64,000 nt of DNA from Polaribacter sp. Hel_I_88 (GCF_000687935.1 NZ_JHZZ01000001.1:2378001-2442000); one strand, 5' to 3'; numbered from the stretch's first letter, positions 17,306 through 27,364 are shown. A program made the numbers and translations. Notes: a model not told the origin generated them from the sequence alone.

Positions 17306-17503
17306 ATAAAAATTAAATTAATTTATCAAAAATTATTTTTTTAAATATGATATTTAATGTGTTTAATTTATCATTAGTAGCAAAGCCAAATTTTAATAGA
17401 ATTGAGTTTAGTAAATATAAACTTGCAAAATTTCATTTTAACAAATGATTTTTAAATTATTCTCATTTGTTTTGTAGCTTTAGCAATTAAAACCAACTTT
17501 ATA

Positions 17504-19420
17504 ATGAAAAAATACTTTTTCCTTTCAATTTTTAGCGTTTTTCTTTTTTTAGGGTGCAATCCATCCAAAGAAAATGAACAACAAAAAGACACGTATGTAG
17601 TAGATAATTACACAAAAAAAGAGGTAGCTATAACCATGAGAGATGGTGTTAAACTACACACTACTATTTACTCTCCTAAAGATACATCAAAAGAATATCC
17701 TATTTTAATGCAGAGAACTCCTTACAGTTCTGCACCTTATGGAGAAGGAAAAATGAAAACCAAAATAAGTCCAAATATTCATTTGATGAAAGAAGGCAAT
17801 ATTGTGGTATACCAAGATGTTCGTGGAAGATGGATGAGTGAAGGAGTTTACGATAATATGCGAGCTTACATTCCTAATAAAACAGCAAATCAATCTGATG
17901 AAGTTTCAGACACCTATGATACCATTGATTGGTTGGTGAAAAATGTAGAAAATAATAACGGAAACGTTGGAACTTGGGGAATTTCGTATCCAGGTCATTA
18001 TGCAACAGTTTCTACAATTGATGCACATCCTGCTTTAAAAGCAGCTTCTCCACAAGCAAGTATTGGCGATTTTTTCTTTGATGATTTTCATCATAATGGA
18101 GCCTTTTTACTAAGTTATTTTAGAGCAATTTCATTATTTGGAACCTATAAAGATACACCTACAGATTCAGCTTGGTATTCTTTTCCAAAAATGAATAGTC
18201 AAGATCAATATCAATTTTTCTTAGACAAAGGACCTTTAAAAAACTTAAATGAGTATTTTCAATATGATAAATTAGATGTGAATGCAACTGCATCAAAAGA
18301 TAAAATTGATGATTTTTTCTGGAAAGAAATTACAGAACACCCAAATTACGATTCAGTTTGGCAAAGCAAAGGTATTATTCAACATATGGATAAAGTACCA
18401 AGTACTGTAGCAACTATGGTTGTTGGTGGTTGGTTTGATGCAGAAGATTTATATGGACCTTTAGAAACCTATAAAGGTATTGAAAAATATGGAAAAGATA
18501 ATTACAATACACTAGTTTTTGGTCCTTGGGATCATGGAAAATGGTCAAGAAATACCGTTAAAAATACAGTTGGGAATTACTATTTTGGCGATTCTATTTC
18601 ATTAAAATTTCAATCAGACATAGAAACAAAATTCTTCAATCATTTCTTAAAAGGAAAAGGTAATAAAAATTCAGGTTTACCAGAAGCGTATGTTTTTGAT
18701 TCAGGGAGAAAAGAATGGAAAAGTTACGATGCTTGGCCACCAAAAAATGTGGTAAAAGAAGATTGGTTTTTATCAGAAAACCAAGAGTTAACTTCCGATA
18801 AAAAATCAACAGAAAAAATTAATTTTATAAGCGACATCAAACGTCCTGTACCTTATTCAGAAGATATAAAAACGGTTTTTACACCAAGAAAATACATGAC
18901 AGACGATCAACGTTTTGCAGCAAGAAGACCTGATGTTTTGGTTTTTGAAACAGATGTTTTAACGGAAGATTACACATTAGCTGGCGATATTTTAGCGAAA
19001 CTAAAAGTTGCTACAACAGGAACTGCAGCAGATTGGATCGTAAAAGTAATTGATGTGCATCCTTCTGATATTGATGAAGATAATGAAGGTTTACAAGATC
19101 ATTTAAAAATGAGCAATTATCACTTAATGGTAAGAAGCGAAGTTTTACGTGGACGTTTTAGAAATAGTTTTGAGTTTCCAGAACCTTTTACGCCAAACAA
19201 GAAAACAGATGTAAATATTAAATTACAAGATGTTTTTCATACATTTAAAAAAGGACATAAATTACAAGTTCAGGTGCAAAGTACTTGGTTTCCTTTAATC
19301 GATTTGAATCCGCAAACTTATGTAGATAATATTTACAAAGCAGATGAATCCGATTTTAAAACACAAACACATACCGTTTTTACAGATTCTTCAATCGAAT
19401 TTTATGTGCTTAAAAATTAA
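17504..19420 (+). CDS. S15/CocE-family acyl or ester hydrolase, lipoprotein
   Basis: A 638-residue protein with a lipoprotein signal (Cys18 in FLFLGCNPSK). The alpha/beta-hydrolase S15 domain (about 40-370) has nucleophile S161 in GISYPG, an acid in GGWFDAED and a His in FGPWDHGKW; a jelly-roll X-Pro dipeptidyl-peptidase C-terminal domain follows (about 400-638). The segment after the nucleophile (DDFHHNGAF) resembles alpha-amino-acid ester hydrolases and glutaryl-7-ACA acylases more than true X-Pro peptidases. It is the first gene of a six-gene operon whose next genes are an acylase and another S15 enzyme. The native substrate is unknown. Confidence 0.87.
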   Translation: MKKYFFLSIFSVFLFLGCNPSKENEQQKDTYVVDNYTKKEVAITMRDGVKLHTTIYSPKDTSKEYPILMQRTPYSSAPYGEGKMKTKISPNIHLMKEGNIVVYQDVRGRWMSEGVYDNMRAYIPNKTANQSDEVSDTYDTIDWLVKNVENNNGNVGTWGISYPGHYATVSTIDAHPALKAASPQASIGDFFFDDFHHNGAFLLSYFRAISLFGTYKDTPTDSAWYSFPKMNSQDQYQFFLDKGPLKNLNEYFQYDKLDVNATASKDKIDDFFWKEITEHPNYDSVWQSKGIIQHMDKVPSTVATMVVGGWFDAEDLYGPLETYKGIEKYGKDNYNTLVFGPWDHGKWSRNTVKNTVGNYYFGDSISLKFQSDIETKFFNHFLKGKGNKNSGLPEAYVFDSGRKEWKSYDAWPPKNVVKEDWFLSENQELTSDKKSTEKINFISDIKRPVPYSEDIKTVFTPRKYMTDDQRFAARRPDVLVFETDVLTEDYTLAGDILAKLKVATTGTAADWIVKVIDVHPSDIDEDNEGLQDHLKMSNYHLMVRSEVLRGRFRNSFEFPEPFTPNKKTDVNIKLQDVFHTFKKGHKLQVQVQSTWFPLIDLNPQTYVDNIYKADESDFKTQTHTVFTDSSIEFYVLKN

Positions 19421-19426
19421 AAAAAA

Positions 19427-21610
19427 ATGAAAAAACTATTTATACTCTCATTACTTGTTTTGGCAAGTTGTTCGCCTAAAGAATTAACGGAACAAGAACG
19501 TTGGGAAAAACATGCAGAGAACACAGAAATTATTAGAGATGATTTTGGAGTGCCTCACATTTATGGAAAAACAGATGCAGATGCAGTTTTTGGATTGTTA
19601 TACGCACAAGCTGAAGACGATTTTAATCGTGTTGAAAGAAATTACATATGGGCAATTGGAAGGTTGGCAGAAGTAGAAGGTGAAAAATCTTTGTACAGTG
19701 ATTTGCGTGCTCGTTTATATATGACAGAAGATGAAGCTAAAGAAAATTTTGAAAAAAGTCCTGAATGGTTACAAAAATTATGCGTGGCTTTTGCTGATGG
19801 ATTAAATTATTACTTAGAAACACATCCAGAGGTAAAACCAAAATTAATTACACATTTTGAACCTTGGATGACCATGTATTTTAGCGAAGGCTCTATTGGT
19901 GGAGATATTGAAAGAGTTTCAACCAGAAAAATAAAAGATTTTTATGAGCCTAATAATCAATTAGCTGTTTCACAGGGTTTAATTAGAACTAGTGATAATG
20001 AACCAAGAGGTTCAAATGGATTTGCTATTGCAGGTTCAAAAACAAAATCAGGAAACGCGATGTTGTTAATCAATCCACATACGTCTTTTTTCTTTCGAGG
20101 AGAAGTTCATATGGTTAGTGAAGAAGGTTTAAATGCTTATGGTGCTGTAACTTGGGGTCAATTTTTTGTATACCAAGGTTTTAATGAAAAAACGGGTTGG
20201 ATGCATACATCAACAGGAACAGATATTATTGATGAGTTTGAAGAAACTATTGTTAAAGATGGCTCTAAAACGTCCTATAAATATGGTGATGAAATTCGCC
20301 CAATGGATTCTATAGAAGTAAGTTTAAAATATAAATCTGGTGACGATTTTAAAGAGAAATCTTTTATGACGTACAGAACACATCATGGACCCATAACCCA
20401 TGCAAATGGAGATAAATGGGTAACAACTGCATTGATGTGGAGTCCAGTAAAAGCTTTGGAGCAATCGTTTACACGTACAAAAAAATCAAATCACAAAGAG
20501 TTTTATGAAATGATGGATATTAGAACAAATTCATCAAACAACACTGTGTATGCAGATGCAGATGGAACTATAGCTTATTATCATGGAAATTTTATTCCAA
20601 AAAGAGATGTAGCTTTTGATTATACAAAACCTGTTGATGGGAGTAATCCAAAAACAGATTGGCAAGGGTTACATGCTTTAGAAGATAATATTCTGGTTTT
20701 AAATCCACCAAATGGATGGATTCAGAATTGTAATTCAACACCTTTTACAAGTGCTTTAGAATACAGTCCAAAGAAAGAAGAGTATCCAGCATATATGCAC
20801 TCTTTTCCAGAGAATTATAGAGGAATTCACGCAATTCCTTTACTTACAGAAGCAACCGATTTAACCTTAGATTCCTTGATTGATTTAGCATATGACCCAT
20901 ATTTACCTGGAGCAGAAGTTTTAATTACGGGATTGTTAGAGGCAGCAAAAGTAGCACCTGTAGAAACAAATGTTGCTAAAGAAGCCATTGAATTGTTGAA
21001 AAAATGGGACTTTAAAGTCTCAGAAAGTTCAGTTGGTATGACATTAGCGCAATTTTATATCAACACCTATTATCGTTCTGGAAAAATTCCAAATATGGTT
21101 GGGAATAAAAGAATTAGTAGATTAGGTAGGTTTGAATATATGAGTAAAACAGCTTCTCCAACAGAAAGATTGGCTATTTTTCAGCAAAGTTTAGAGCAAC
21201 TTAAAGAGGATTTCGGTTCTTGGAAAACTGCTTGGGGCGAATTCAATCGCTATCAAAGAAATGATGGAGAAATTGAACAAGATTTTGATGATGCAAAACC
21301 AAGCATACCAGTAGGAATGGCTTCAAGTTCTTGGGGTGCTTTAGCTTCTTTTGGAACACGTTTTGGAAAAGACACGAAAAGACAATATGGAACTTCAGGA
21401 AATAGCTTTGTTGCTGTTGTAGAGTTTGGTGATAAAGTAAAAGCAAAATCTATGTTGGCTGGTGGGCAAAGTGGAGATGTGAATTCGCCTCATTTTTCAG
21501 ATCAATCTCAACGTTATGCAGACAAACAATTTAAAGATGTCGCTTTTTACAGAGAAGACGTTTTAAAAAGAGCAAAATCTACCTATCATCCAGGAGAAAA
21601 AAATAAATAA
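19427..21610 (+). CDS. Penicillin-acylase family N-terminal-nucleophile hydrolase, lipoprotein
   Basis: A 727-residue precursor with a lipoprotein signal (Cys15 in LLVLASCSPKE). The autocatalytic cleavage site is G195-S196 in EPRGSNGFA: S196 becomes the N-terminal nucleophile of the beta chain, leaving an alpha chain of about 180 residues. The family cleaves amide bonds of penicillins, cephalosporins, N-acyl-homoserine lactones and acyl peptides. There is a 6-base gap after the first S15 gene and a 7-base gap to the second, so all three are made together. Whether it degrades antibiotics, signals or nutrients cannot be told here. Confidence 0.9.
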   Translation: MKKLFILSLLVLASCSPKELTEQERWEKHAENTEIIRDDFGVPHIYGKTDADAVFGLLYAQAEDDFNRVERNYIWAIGRLAEVEGEKSLYSDLRARLYMTEDEAKENFEKSPEWLQKLCVAFADGLNYYLETHPEVKPKLITHFEPWMTMYFSEGSIGGDIERVSTRKIKDFYEPNNQLAVSQGLIRTSDNEPRGSNGFAIAGSKTKSGNAMLLINPHTSFFFRGEVHMVSEEGLNAYGAVTWGQFFVYQGFNEKTGWMHTSTGTDIIDEFEETIVKDGSKTSYKYGDEIRPMDSIEVSLKYKSGDDFKEKSFMTYRTHHGPITHANGDKWVTTALMWSPVKALEQSFTRTKKSNHKEFYEMMDIRTNSSNNTVYADADGTIAYYHGNFIPKRDVAFDYTKPVDGSNPKTDWQGLHALEDNILVLNPPNGWIQNCNSTPFTSALEYSPKKEEYPAYMHSFPENYRGIHAIPLLTEATDLTLDSLIDLAYDPYLPGAEVLITGLLEAAKVAPVETNVAKEAIELLKKWDFKVSESSVGMTLAQFYINTYYRSGKIPNMVGNKRISRLGRFEYMSKTASPTERLAIFQQSLEQLKEDFGSWKTAWGEFNRYQRNDGEIEQDFDDAKPSIPVGMASSSWGALASFGTRFGKDTKRQYGTSGNSFVAVVEFGDKVKAKSMLAGGQSGDVNSPHFSDQSQRYADKQFKDVAFYREDVLKRAKSTYHPGEKNK

Positions 21611-21617
21611 AAAATTA

Positions 21618-23450
21618 ATGAACATGAAAAACATATTGAAAATTCAATTTCTAGCAATCTTAGCATTTACAATTTCTTTACAAGCACAAGAAAAAGCGGT
21701 ACCCGTTTTTAAAGATGGAGAAGCACAAATTGTAGAAGCTTTTAACGATAAGAGTAAATGGATTCGTCATGATTTATGGGTAGAAACTACTTTTGATTCA
21801 GATGGAGATGGACGAATGGATAGAGTTCATGTAGATGTTACAAGACCAGCGCAAACAGAAACAGATGGTTTAAAATTACCAATTGTTTACGAATCTAGTC
21901 CTTATTATGCAGGAGTTGCCAGTGGTGGATCAGAATTATTTTGGAATGTAAAACATGAATTAGGAGAAAAAGTTCCAAATCCTGTACATGTAGAAGTGCA
22001 AAGAAGAGGAGAAAGACCTATTATTTCGAATTCACAAATTTCAACTTGGGTGCCAAGAGGTTATATTGTTGTGCATTCTTCATCTCCAGGAACTGGTTTG
22101 TCTGATGGAGCACCAACAGTTGGTGGTAAAAACGAATCTTTAGCGCCTAAAGCAGTCATAGATTGGTTAAATGGACGTGCAAAAGGTTATAAAGAAAGAG
22201 AGGGAAATGAAGAAGTAAAAGCTTTTTGGTCCACTGGAAAAGTTGGTATGACAGGAACTTCTTATAATGGAACCATTCCTTTAGCAGCTGCAACAACTGG
22301 TGTAGATGGTTTGGAAGCAATTATTCCAGTTGCTCCAAATACGTCTTATTATCACTATTATCGTTCAAATGGTTTAGTACGTTCTCCTGGAGGTTATTTA
22401 GGGGAGGATATAGATGTTTTGTATGATTTTATCCACAGTGGAAAAGAAGAAAATAGAGCAAGAAATAACAAGCTGATTAGAGATACAGAAATGGCAAATG
22501 GTATGGATCGTATTTCTGGAGATTATAACGATTTTTGGGCTGGAAGAGATTATTTAAATCAAATGCAACCCATGAAAGCAGCTTTATTGATGTCTCATGG
22601 TTTTAATGATTGGAATGTAATGCCAGAACATAGTTACAGAATTTACAAAAAAGCCACAGAAATGGGTTTGCCAACGCAAATTTTTTATCATCAAAATGGG
22701 CATGGAGGTCCACCACCAATAAAAATGATGAATCGTTGGTTTACATATTATTTACATGGTGTTGAAAATAATGTTCAAGAGGATGCTAAAGCTTGGATTG
22801 TTAGAGAAGATGATAAAATGGACGAGCCAACTGCCTACAAAGCATATCCAAATCCTGAAGCAAAAGATGTTACTTTTTATTTAAGTGGAAATGCTCCACA
22901 AGCAGGGATTTTATCAACCGATAAAAATACAGCTAAAGGCAAAGAAACATTTGTGGATAATTACTCATTTTCTGCAGAATCTTTAGCAAAAGCGGATTAT
23001 ACAAATCATCGTTTATTATATGTAACTCCAATTTTAAAAGAAGATGTGCATATTTCAGGAATATCAACAATTACTATTAAAGCTGCAAGTTCTAAAGTTG
23101 CTGTAAATTTATCTGTGTATTTGGTTTCTTTACCTTGGAATGAGGGCAGAAGAGCTAAAATCACCGACAATATTATAACACGTGGTTGGGCAGATTTGCA
23201 GAACTATCAGTCGCTTACAAAAAGTGCTCCTTTAAAAGTTGGTAAGTTTTACGAAATGACTTTTGAGTTACAACCAGATGATCAAATCATTAAAAAAGGA
23301 CAACAAATTGGTTTGATGATTTTTTCTAGTGATAGTGAATATACATTATTACCAAAACCAGGCACAGAATTAACGGTAGATTTAGCAGGTACAAAAATTA
23401 CAATTCCTGTTGTTGGAGGAGAAGCTGCTTTTAAAAAATCAGTAGAGTAA
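21618..23450 (+). CDS. PepX-like S15 hydrolase (X-Pro dipeptidyl-peptidase family)
   Basis: A 610-residue protein with a Sec signal peptide (cleaved near residue 24, ISLQAQEK). The N-terminal segment WIRHDLWVETTFDSDGDG is typical of PepX-type members; nucleophile S215 lies in GTSYNG; the acid is probably in HGFNDWN and the His in YHQNGHGGP. The C-terminal jelly roll begins near residue 400. The enzyme would remove X-Pro dipeptides or hydrolyse related acyl compounds in the periplasm. The start could be ATG 21618 or ATG 21624; both keep the signal peptide. It is the third gene of the hydrolase operon. Confidence 0.88.
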   Translation: MNMKNILKIQFLAILAFTISLQAQEKAVPVFKDGEAQIVEAFNDKSKWIRHDLWVETTFDSDGDGRMDRVHVDVTRPAQTETDGLKLPIVYESSPYYAGVASGGSELFWNVKHELGEKVPNPVHVEVQRRGERPIISNSQISTWVPRGYIVVHSSSPGTGLSDGAPTVGGKNESLAPKAVIDWLNGRAKGYKEREGNEEVKAFWSTGKVGMTGTSYNGTIPLAAATTGVDGLEAIIPVAPNTSYYHYYRSNGLVRSPGGYLGEDIDVLYDFIHSGKEENRARNNKLIRDTEMANGMDRISGDYNDFWAGRDYLNQMQPMKAALLMSHGFNDWNVMPEHSYRIYKKATEMGLPTQIFYHQNGHGGPPPIKMMNRWFTYYLHGVENNVQEDAKAWIVREDDKMDEPTAYKAYPNPEAKDVTFYLSGNAPQAGILSTDKNTAKGKETFVDNYSFSAESLAKADYTNHRLLYVTPILKEDVHISGISTITIKAASSKVAVNLSVYLVSLPWNEGRRAKITDNIITRGWADLQNYQSLTKSAPLKVGKFYEMTFELQPDDQIIKKGQQIGLMIFSSDSEYTLLPKPGTELTVDLAGTKITIPVVGGEAAFKKSVE

Positions 23451-23459
23451 TTAATTTTG

Positions 23460-23876
23460 ATGAAAAAACTAACTTTCTTTTTAATGCTTTCTACACTTAG
23501 CCCATTTAGTCAAGATTTATCCAAACATCAATGGGAAAATAGAGTTTTACTAATTTTTACGGATGATAAAAATGCGGATGCTTTTAAACATCAAATAACA
23601 ATATTATCAGAACATAAAAAAGGTTTAGAAGAAAGAAAATTGGTGGTTTATCAATTTACAAAAAATGAGTTTACAAAGAATTTTAACGAAGTTTGGTCTG
23701 CTTCAAACTCTTTATTTAAAAAATACGTAAAAGATAACGAGCGTTTTAAAGTGATGTTGCTAGGGTTAGATGGAGGTGTAAAATTAGAGCAAAATTCAAT
23801 TTTATCACCCGAAAAATTATTTACAATTATTGATGGAATGCCAATGAGAAGAAACGAACTAAAACGCAAAAATTAG
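23460..23876 (+). CDS. DUF4174 domain protein
   Basis: A 138-residue protein with a signal peptide (cleaved near FSQDLS) and a thioredoxin-fold-like DUF4174 domain, recognised by the start LSKHQWENRVLLIF and the segment KVMLLGLDGGVKL. No CxxC is present, so it is not a classical redox thioredoxin. I read from ATG 23460; the TTG one codon upstream is less likely. It lies 9 bases after the PepX-like gene and 10 bases before the VOC gene, inside the hydrolase operon. Confidence 0.78.
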   Translation: MKKLTFFLMLSTLSPFSQDLSKHQWENRVLLIFTDDKNADAFKHQITILSEHKKGLEERKLVVYQFTKNEFTKNFNEVWSASNSLFKKYVKDNERFKVMLLGLDGGVKLEQNSILSPEKLFTIIDGMPMRRNELKRKN

Positions 23877-23886
23877 CCATTTATTT

Positions 23887-24948
23887 ATGACTGAAAAATT
23901 AATTTATGGTATTCAACAAATTGGTATTGGCGTTGAAAATGCAGATGCAGCTTTTAAATGGTATGCCCAAACTTTAGGTGCAGATGCTTTAATTTTTGAT
24001 GATAGTAACGAAGCTACTTATATGGCAAAATATATGGGTGGTAAAGCAAGAAAAAAACGCGCTTTATTAGCTTTGAATATGCAAGGTGGAGGAGGTTATG
24101 AAATTTGGCAATACAAAGAAAGAAAACCAGCTAAACCTAAAAATGAATTCAAAATTGGCGATTTGGGAATTCATTTTCCTGTAATTAAGTCAAGAAATAT
24201 AACAGCAACTTTTGAGCGACTAAAAGCTTCAAATGAAAATATTTTATCAGAAATTGTTTTAGATCCAGATGATAAAAAATCATTTTATTTAAAAGATCCT
24301 TTTGATAATATTTTAAAAGTTAAGGAATTTTCTAATTTTTACGCCGATCAAAAAAATGATGTTGGTGGTATTTTTTCTGCTGTCATTGGTGTTTCTAATA
24401 TTGATGAGTCTTTAAAATTGTATGCTGATACATTAGGTTATGAAACTGTTATTTATGATAAAACTGATGTTTTTGAAGATTTATCATCCTTGAAAAACGG
24501 GAATAAAAAATTTAGAAGAATTCTACTTTCTCACTCAGAAAAAAGAAGTGGAGGTTTTGCTAAATTGTTTGGCGAAAGTCAAATTGAATTAATTCAAGCC
24601 ATTGAAAACGAGCCCGATAAAATTTTTGAAAACAGATTTTGGGGAGACTTAGGGTATATTCATTTATGTTTTGATGTTAAAAATATCAAACAATTAGCTA
24701 AAGAATGTTCAGATATAAAAGTTCCTTTTCAAGTAATTAGTGGGGAATCTTTTGATATGGGAGATGCTAATGGTCATTGGGGATATATAGAAGATTTTGA
24801 CGGAACGCTTATAGAATTTATTGAAACCAATAAAGTTCCTTTGATAAAAAAAATAGGTTTAAACATCAACCTAAAAAATAGAAACCCGAAGAAACCTTTA
24901 CCAAATTGGATGATCAAAGCCATGAATTTAAAGAGGATTAAATTTTAA
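23887..24948 (+). CDS. Two-domain VOC (glyoxalase/dioxygenase superfamily) protein
   Basis: A 353-residue cytoplasmic protein made of two vicinal-oxygen-chelate modules (about 7-150 and 160-312) and a basic C-terminal tail. Plausible metal ligands are the His in GIHFPV, the His in YIHLCF and the Glu in GTLIEFIE. The fold covers glyoxalases, ring-cleaving dioxygenases and binding proteins, so the reaction cannot be named. It is the fifth gene of the hydrolase operon, followed after 20 bases by a flavin monooxygenase, which hints at an oxidative catabolic step. Confidence 0.8.
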   Translation: MTEKLIYGIQQIGIGVENADAAFKWYAQTLGADALIFDDSNEATYMAKYMGGKARKKRALLALNMQGGGGYEIWQYKERKPAKPKNEFKIGDLGIHFPVIKSRNITATFERLKASNENILSEIVLDPDDKKSFYLKDPFDNILKVKEFSNFYADQKNDVGGIFSAVIGVSNIDESLKLYADTLGYETVIYDKTDVFEDLSSLKNGNKKFRRILLSHSEKRSGGFAKLFGESQIELIQAIENEPDKIFENRFWGDLGYIHLCFDVKNIKQLAKECSDIKVPFQVISGESFDMGDANGHWGYIEDFDGTLIEFIETNKVPLIKKIGLNINLKNRNPKKPLPNWMIKAMNLKRIKF

Positions 24949-24968
24949 ATAAATACTAAGCTGATAGA

Positions 24969-26408
24969 ATGGATGTTGATATTATAATTATTGGTGCAGG
25001 TTTATCAGGAATTGGAGCAGCTTGTCATTTAGAAAGAAAAAACAAAAATAAAACCTACAAAATTCTTGAAGCTAGAACAGAAATAGGAGGAACATGGAGC
25101 TTATTTAAATATCCAGGAATTCGTTCAGATTCTGATATGTATACCTTTGGCTATTCCTTTAAAACTTGGGATGATGATAAATCTTTTGCTGATGCTCCAT
25201 CCATTTTAAAATATTTACATGAAGCCACAGAAGAATATCATGTAAAAGAAAAAATCACCTTCAACCAAAAAGTTATTTCGTATAATTTTGATACTTCTAA
25301 AAATTTATGGACAGTTAAAACCATCAATCCAAAAACAAAAGAAGAGCACTTTTATACTTCTCAGTTTATTTTTAATGCAAGTGGTTATTACAACTACGAT
25401 CATGGTTATACTCCAGAATTTAAAGGATTTGAAAACTTTAAGGGTCAATTTATCCATCCACAAAAATGGGATACAAATTTAGATTATAAAAATAAAAAAG
25501 TAGTCGTTATTGGTAGTGGAGCAACAGCAGTTACTATAGTGCCTAAAATTGCTGATGAAGTTACAAAAGTAACCATGTTGCAAAGATCTCCAACATATAT
25601 TGCAGCTTTGCCCAATAAAGATAAAGTAGCAAAATTTATAAAATTTTTATTCCCAAGTAAAGTTGCACACACTTTGGTAAGAGGTAAAAATATTTTAGCA
25701 GATATGCTTTTTTATAATCTTTGTAGAAAATTTCCAAAAACAATGAAAAATGTTGTTTTAAAAGGTATCCAAAAAGAGCTTGGAGATTTTCCTCTAGAAC
25801 CACATTTTACTCCAGATTATAAACCTTGGGATCAACGTTTTTGTTTGGTTCCTGATGGCGATTTTTTTAAAGCCATAAAAAAAGGGAAAGCCTCTGTAGA
25901 AACAGAAATTATTGACACGTTTGTTGAAAATGGAATTCTTTTAAAGTCAGGTAAAATTCTAGAAGCAGATATTATAATAAGTGCAACAGGTTTAAAGTTG
26001 CTGCCTTTTGGAGGGGCTAAAATTTCTTTAAATAACAAGTCTTTTGATATTACCAAACAATATATTTATAAAGGATTAATGTTAAGTGAACTGCCAAACT
26101 TCTTTGTTTTTGCTGGCTATACAAATGCATCTTGGACTTTAAAAAGCGATTTAACCAGCGAGTATATTTCTAGGATGCTAAAATATTTAGATAAAAATAA
26201 CTTTAAAGCTGTGAATGCTACTGTTATTGAAGAAAGTTTAGGGGAATTACCACTTATAAATTTAGATTCTGGATATATTCACAGGGCTAAAGATATTTTA
26301 CCAAAACAAGGCGATAAATTTCCTTGGAGATTGTATCAAAACTACATTTTAGATTATAAAGTTTTAAGATTAAATTCTATAAAAGATAAAAGATTGCTCT
26401 TTAAATAA
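24969..26408 (+). CDS. Flavin-containing monooxygenase, Baeyer-Villiger type
   Basis: A 479-residue FAD- and NADPH-dependent enzyme. The FAD-binding GAGLSG lies at 9-14, and the second nucleotide motif IGSGATAV at about 181-188. Between them is FKGQFIHPQKW (157-167), an exact match to the Baeyer-Villiger fingerprint FxGxxxHxxxW. Such enzymes insert oxygen next to a carbonyl, making esters or lactones, or oxidise N and S atoms. As the last gene of the operon it could create esters for the encoded hydrolases; that link is inference. Confidence 0.9.
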   Translation: MDVDIIIIGAGLSGIGAACHLERKNKNKTYKILEARTEIGGTWSLFKYPGIRSDSDMYTFGYSFKTWDDDKSFADAPSILKYLHEATEEYHVKEKITFNQKVISYNFDTSKNLWTVKTINPKTKEEHFYTSQFIFNASGYYNYDHGYTPEFKGFENFKGQFIHPQKWDTNLDYKNKKVVVIGSGATAVTIVPKIADEVTKVTMLQRSPTYIAALPNKDKVAKFIKFLFPSKVAHTLVRGKNILADMLFYNLCRKFPKTMKNVVLKGIQKELGDFPLEPHFTPDYKPWDQRFCLVPDGDFFKAIKKGKASVETEIIDTFVENGILLKSGKILEADIIISATGLKLLPFGGAKISLNNKSFDITKQYIYKGLMLSELPNFFVFAGYTNASWTLKSDLTSEYISRMLKYLDKNNFKAVNATVIEESLGELPLINLDSGYIHRAKDILPKQGDKFPWRLYQNYILDYKVLRLNSIKDKRLLFK

Positions 26409-26433
26409 GCTTTATTTCGCGTATTTTTGCAAA

Positions 26434-26598
26434 ATGTTTACATCAAGAAAAGAGCTAGAGGAAGACGACTTTTATCTAACACCTGAAGGCTACAAGGTTT
26501 TTACTGAAAAATATCATAAAAAAAGAGGGTATTGCTGCAAAAGTGGTTGCAGACATTGTCCTTATGGATATGATAAAAAAACAGATACATTTAAGTAA
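26434..26598 (+). CDS. DUF5522 small Cys-rich protein
   Basis: A 54-residue protein. The pattern DDFYLTPEGYKVFTEKYH followed by YCCKSGCRHCPYG is that of DUF5522, a small family of unknown role whose four Cys residues suggest metal binding. A -7 box TATTTTTG (26422-26429) ends 4 bases before the ATG, so the transcript is probably leaderless and separate from the preceding operon; a TTG at 26394-26396 gives a rather long 25-base spacer. Confidence 0.85.
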   Translation: MFTSRKELEEDDFYLTPEGYKVFTEKYHKKRGYCCKSGCRHCPYGYDKKTDTFK

Positions 26599-26653
26599 TA
26601 GTGACTTTTACGAAAGATATGTATCAAATAAGTAGATATTCAAAATATAGAAA

Positions 26654-27364
26654 ATGATAAAAAGGATTATAGTTTTAGTATTTGCAATTCAGTTTGCAGG
26701 TTGTGCAGAATTGCAAAAAATAGCAAGTCAATTACCAAATGGAGGAGGGTTAACTCAAGATCAAATAGGGAATGGTTTAAGACAAGCATTAGATCAAGGT
26801 ATCAATAATCAAGTAACGAAACTAACTTCTACTGATGGTTTTTACAGAAACGAATTGGTAAAAATATTACTACCAGAAGAATTACAAGCTGTAGATAAAG
26901 GTTTACGCCAAATAGGTTTGGGTAATTTAGCAGATGAAGGTATCAAGGTATTAAACAGAGCAGCAGAAGATGCAGTAAAAAAGGCAACGCCTATTTTTGT
27001 AAATGCTGTAAAAGAAATCACTTTTAACGATGCAAAAAATATTTTGTTAGGTGATAATAACGCTGCAACTTCTTTTTTACAAGCCAAAACAAACCAAAGC
27101 TTATACAATAGTTTTAGTCCTGTAATAAACGATTCTTTTGCTAAAGTTGGTGCAGATAAAATATGGAGTAATTTAATTACAAGATATAATTCGATTCCTT
27201 TTGTAAAAAGTGTCAACCCAGATTTAACTGCTTATGTTACTGAACAAGCGTTAAAAGGGGTTTTTACAATGATTGAAATAGAAGAAAAAGGAATCAGAGA
27301 AAAAGTTGGTTTAAGATCTACAACATTATTAAAACAAGTGTTTGCTTTGCAGGATAATAAATAA
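26654..27364 (+). CDS. DUF4197 family lipoprotein
   Basis: A 236-residue protein with a lipoprotein signal (Cys17 in AIQFAGCAEL) and an all-helical mature part typical of DUF4197: LTQDQIGNGLRQALDQGI near the start, LLPEELQAV, then NSIPFVKSVNPDLTAYVTEQALKGVF near the end. Many proteobacteria and Bacteroidota have one copy; no function is established. It stands alone between the DUF5522 gene and the SusC leader. Confidence 0.88.
   Translation: MIKRIIVLVFAIQFAGCAELQKIASQLPNGGGLTQDQIGNGLRQALDQGINNQVTKLTSTDGFYRNELVKILLPEELQAVDKGLRQIGLGNLADEGIKVLNRAAEDAVKKATPIFVNAVKEITFNDAKNILLGDNNAATSFLQAKTNQSLYNSFSPVINDSFAKVGADKIWSNLITRYNSIPFVKSVNPDLTAYVTEQALKGVFTMIEIEEKGIREKVGLRSTTLLKQVFALQDNK

Noticed and set aside
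26842..27216. 124-codon open frame opposite the DUF4197 gene
   Set aside because: Shadow of a real gene; no start context and no family likeness.
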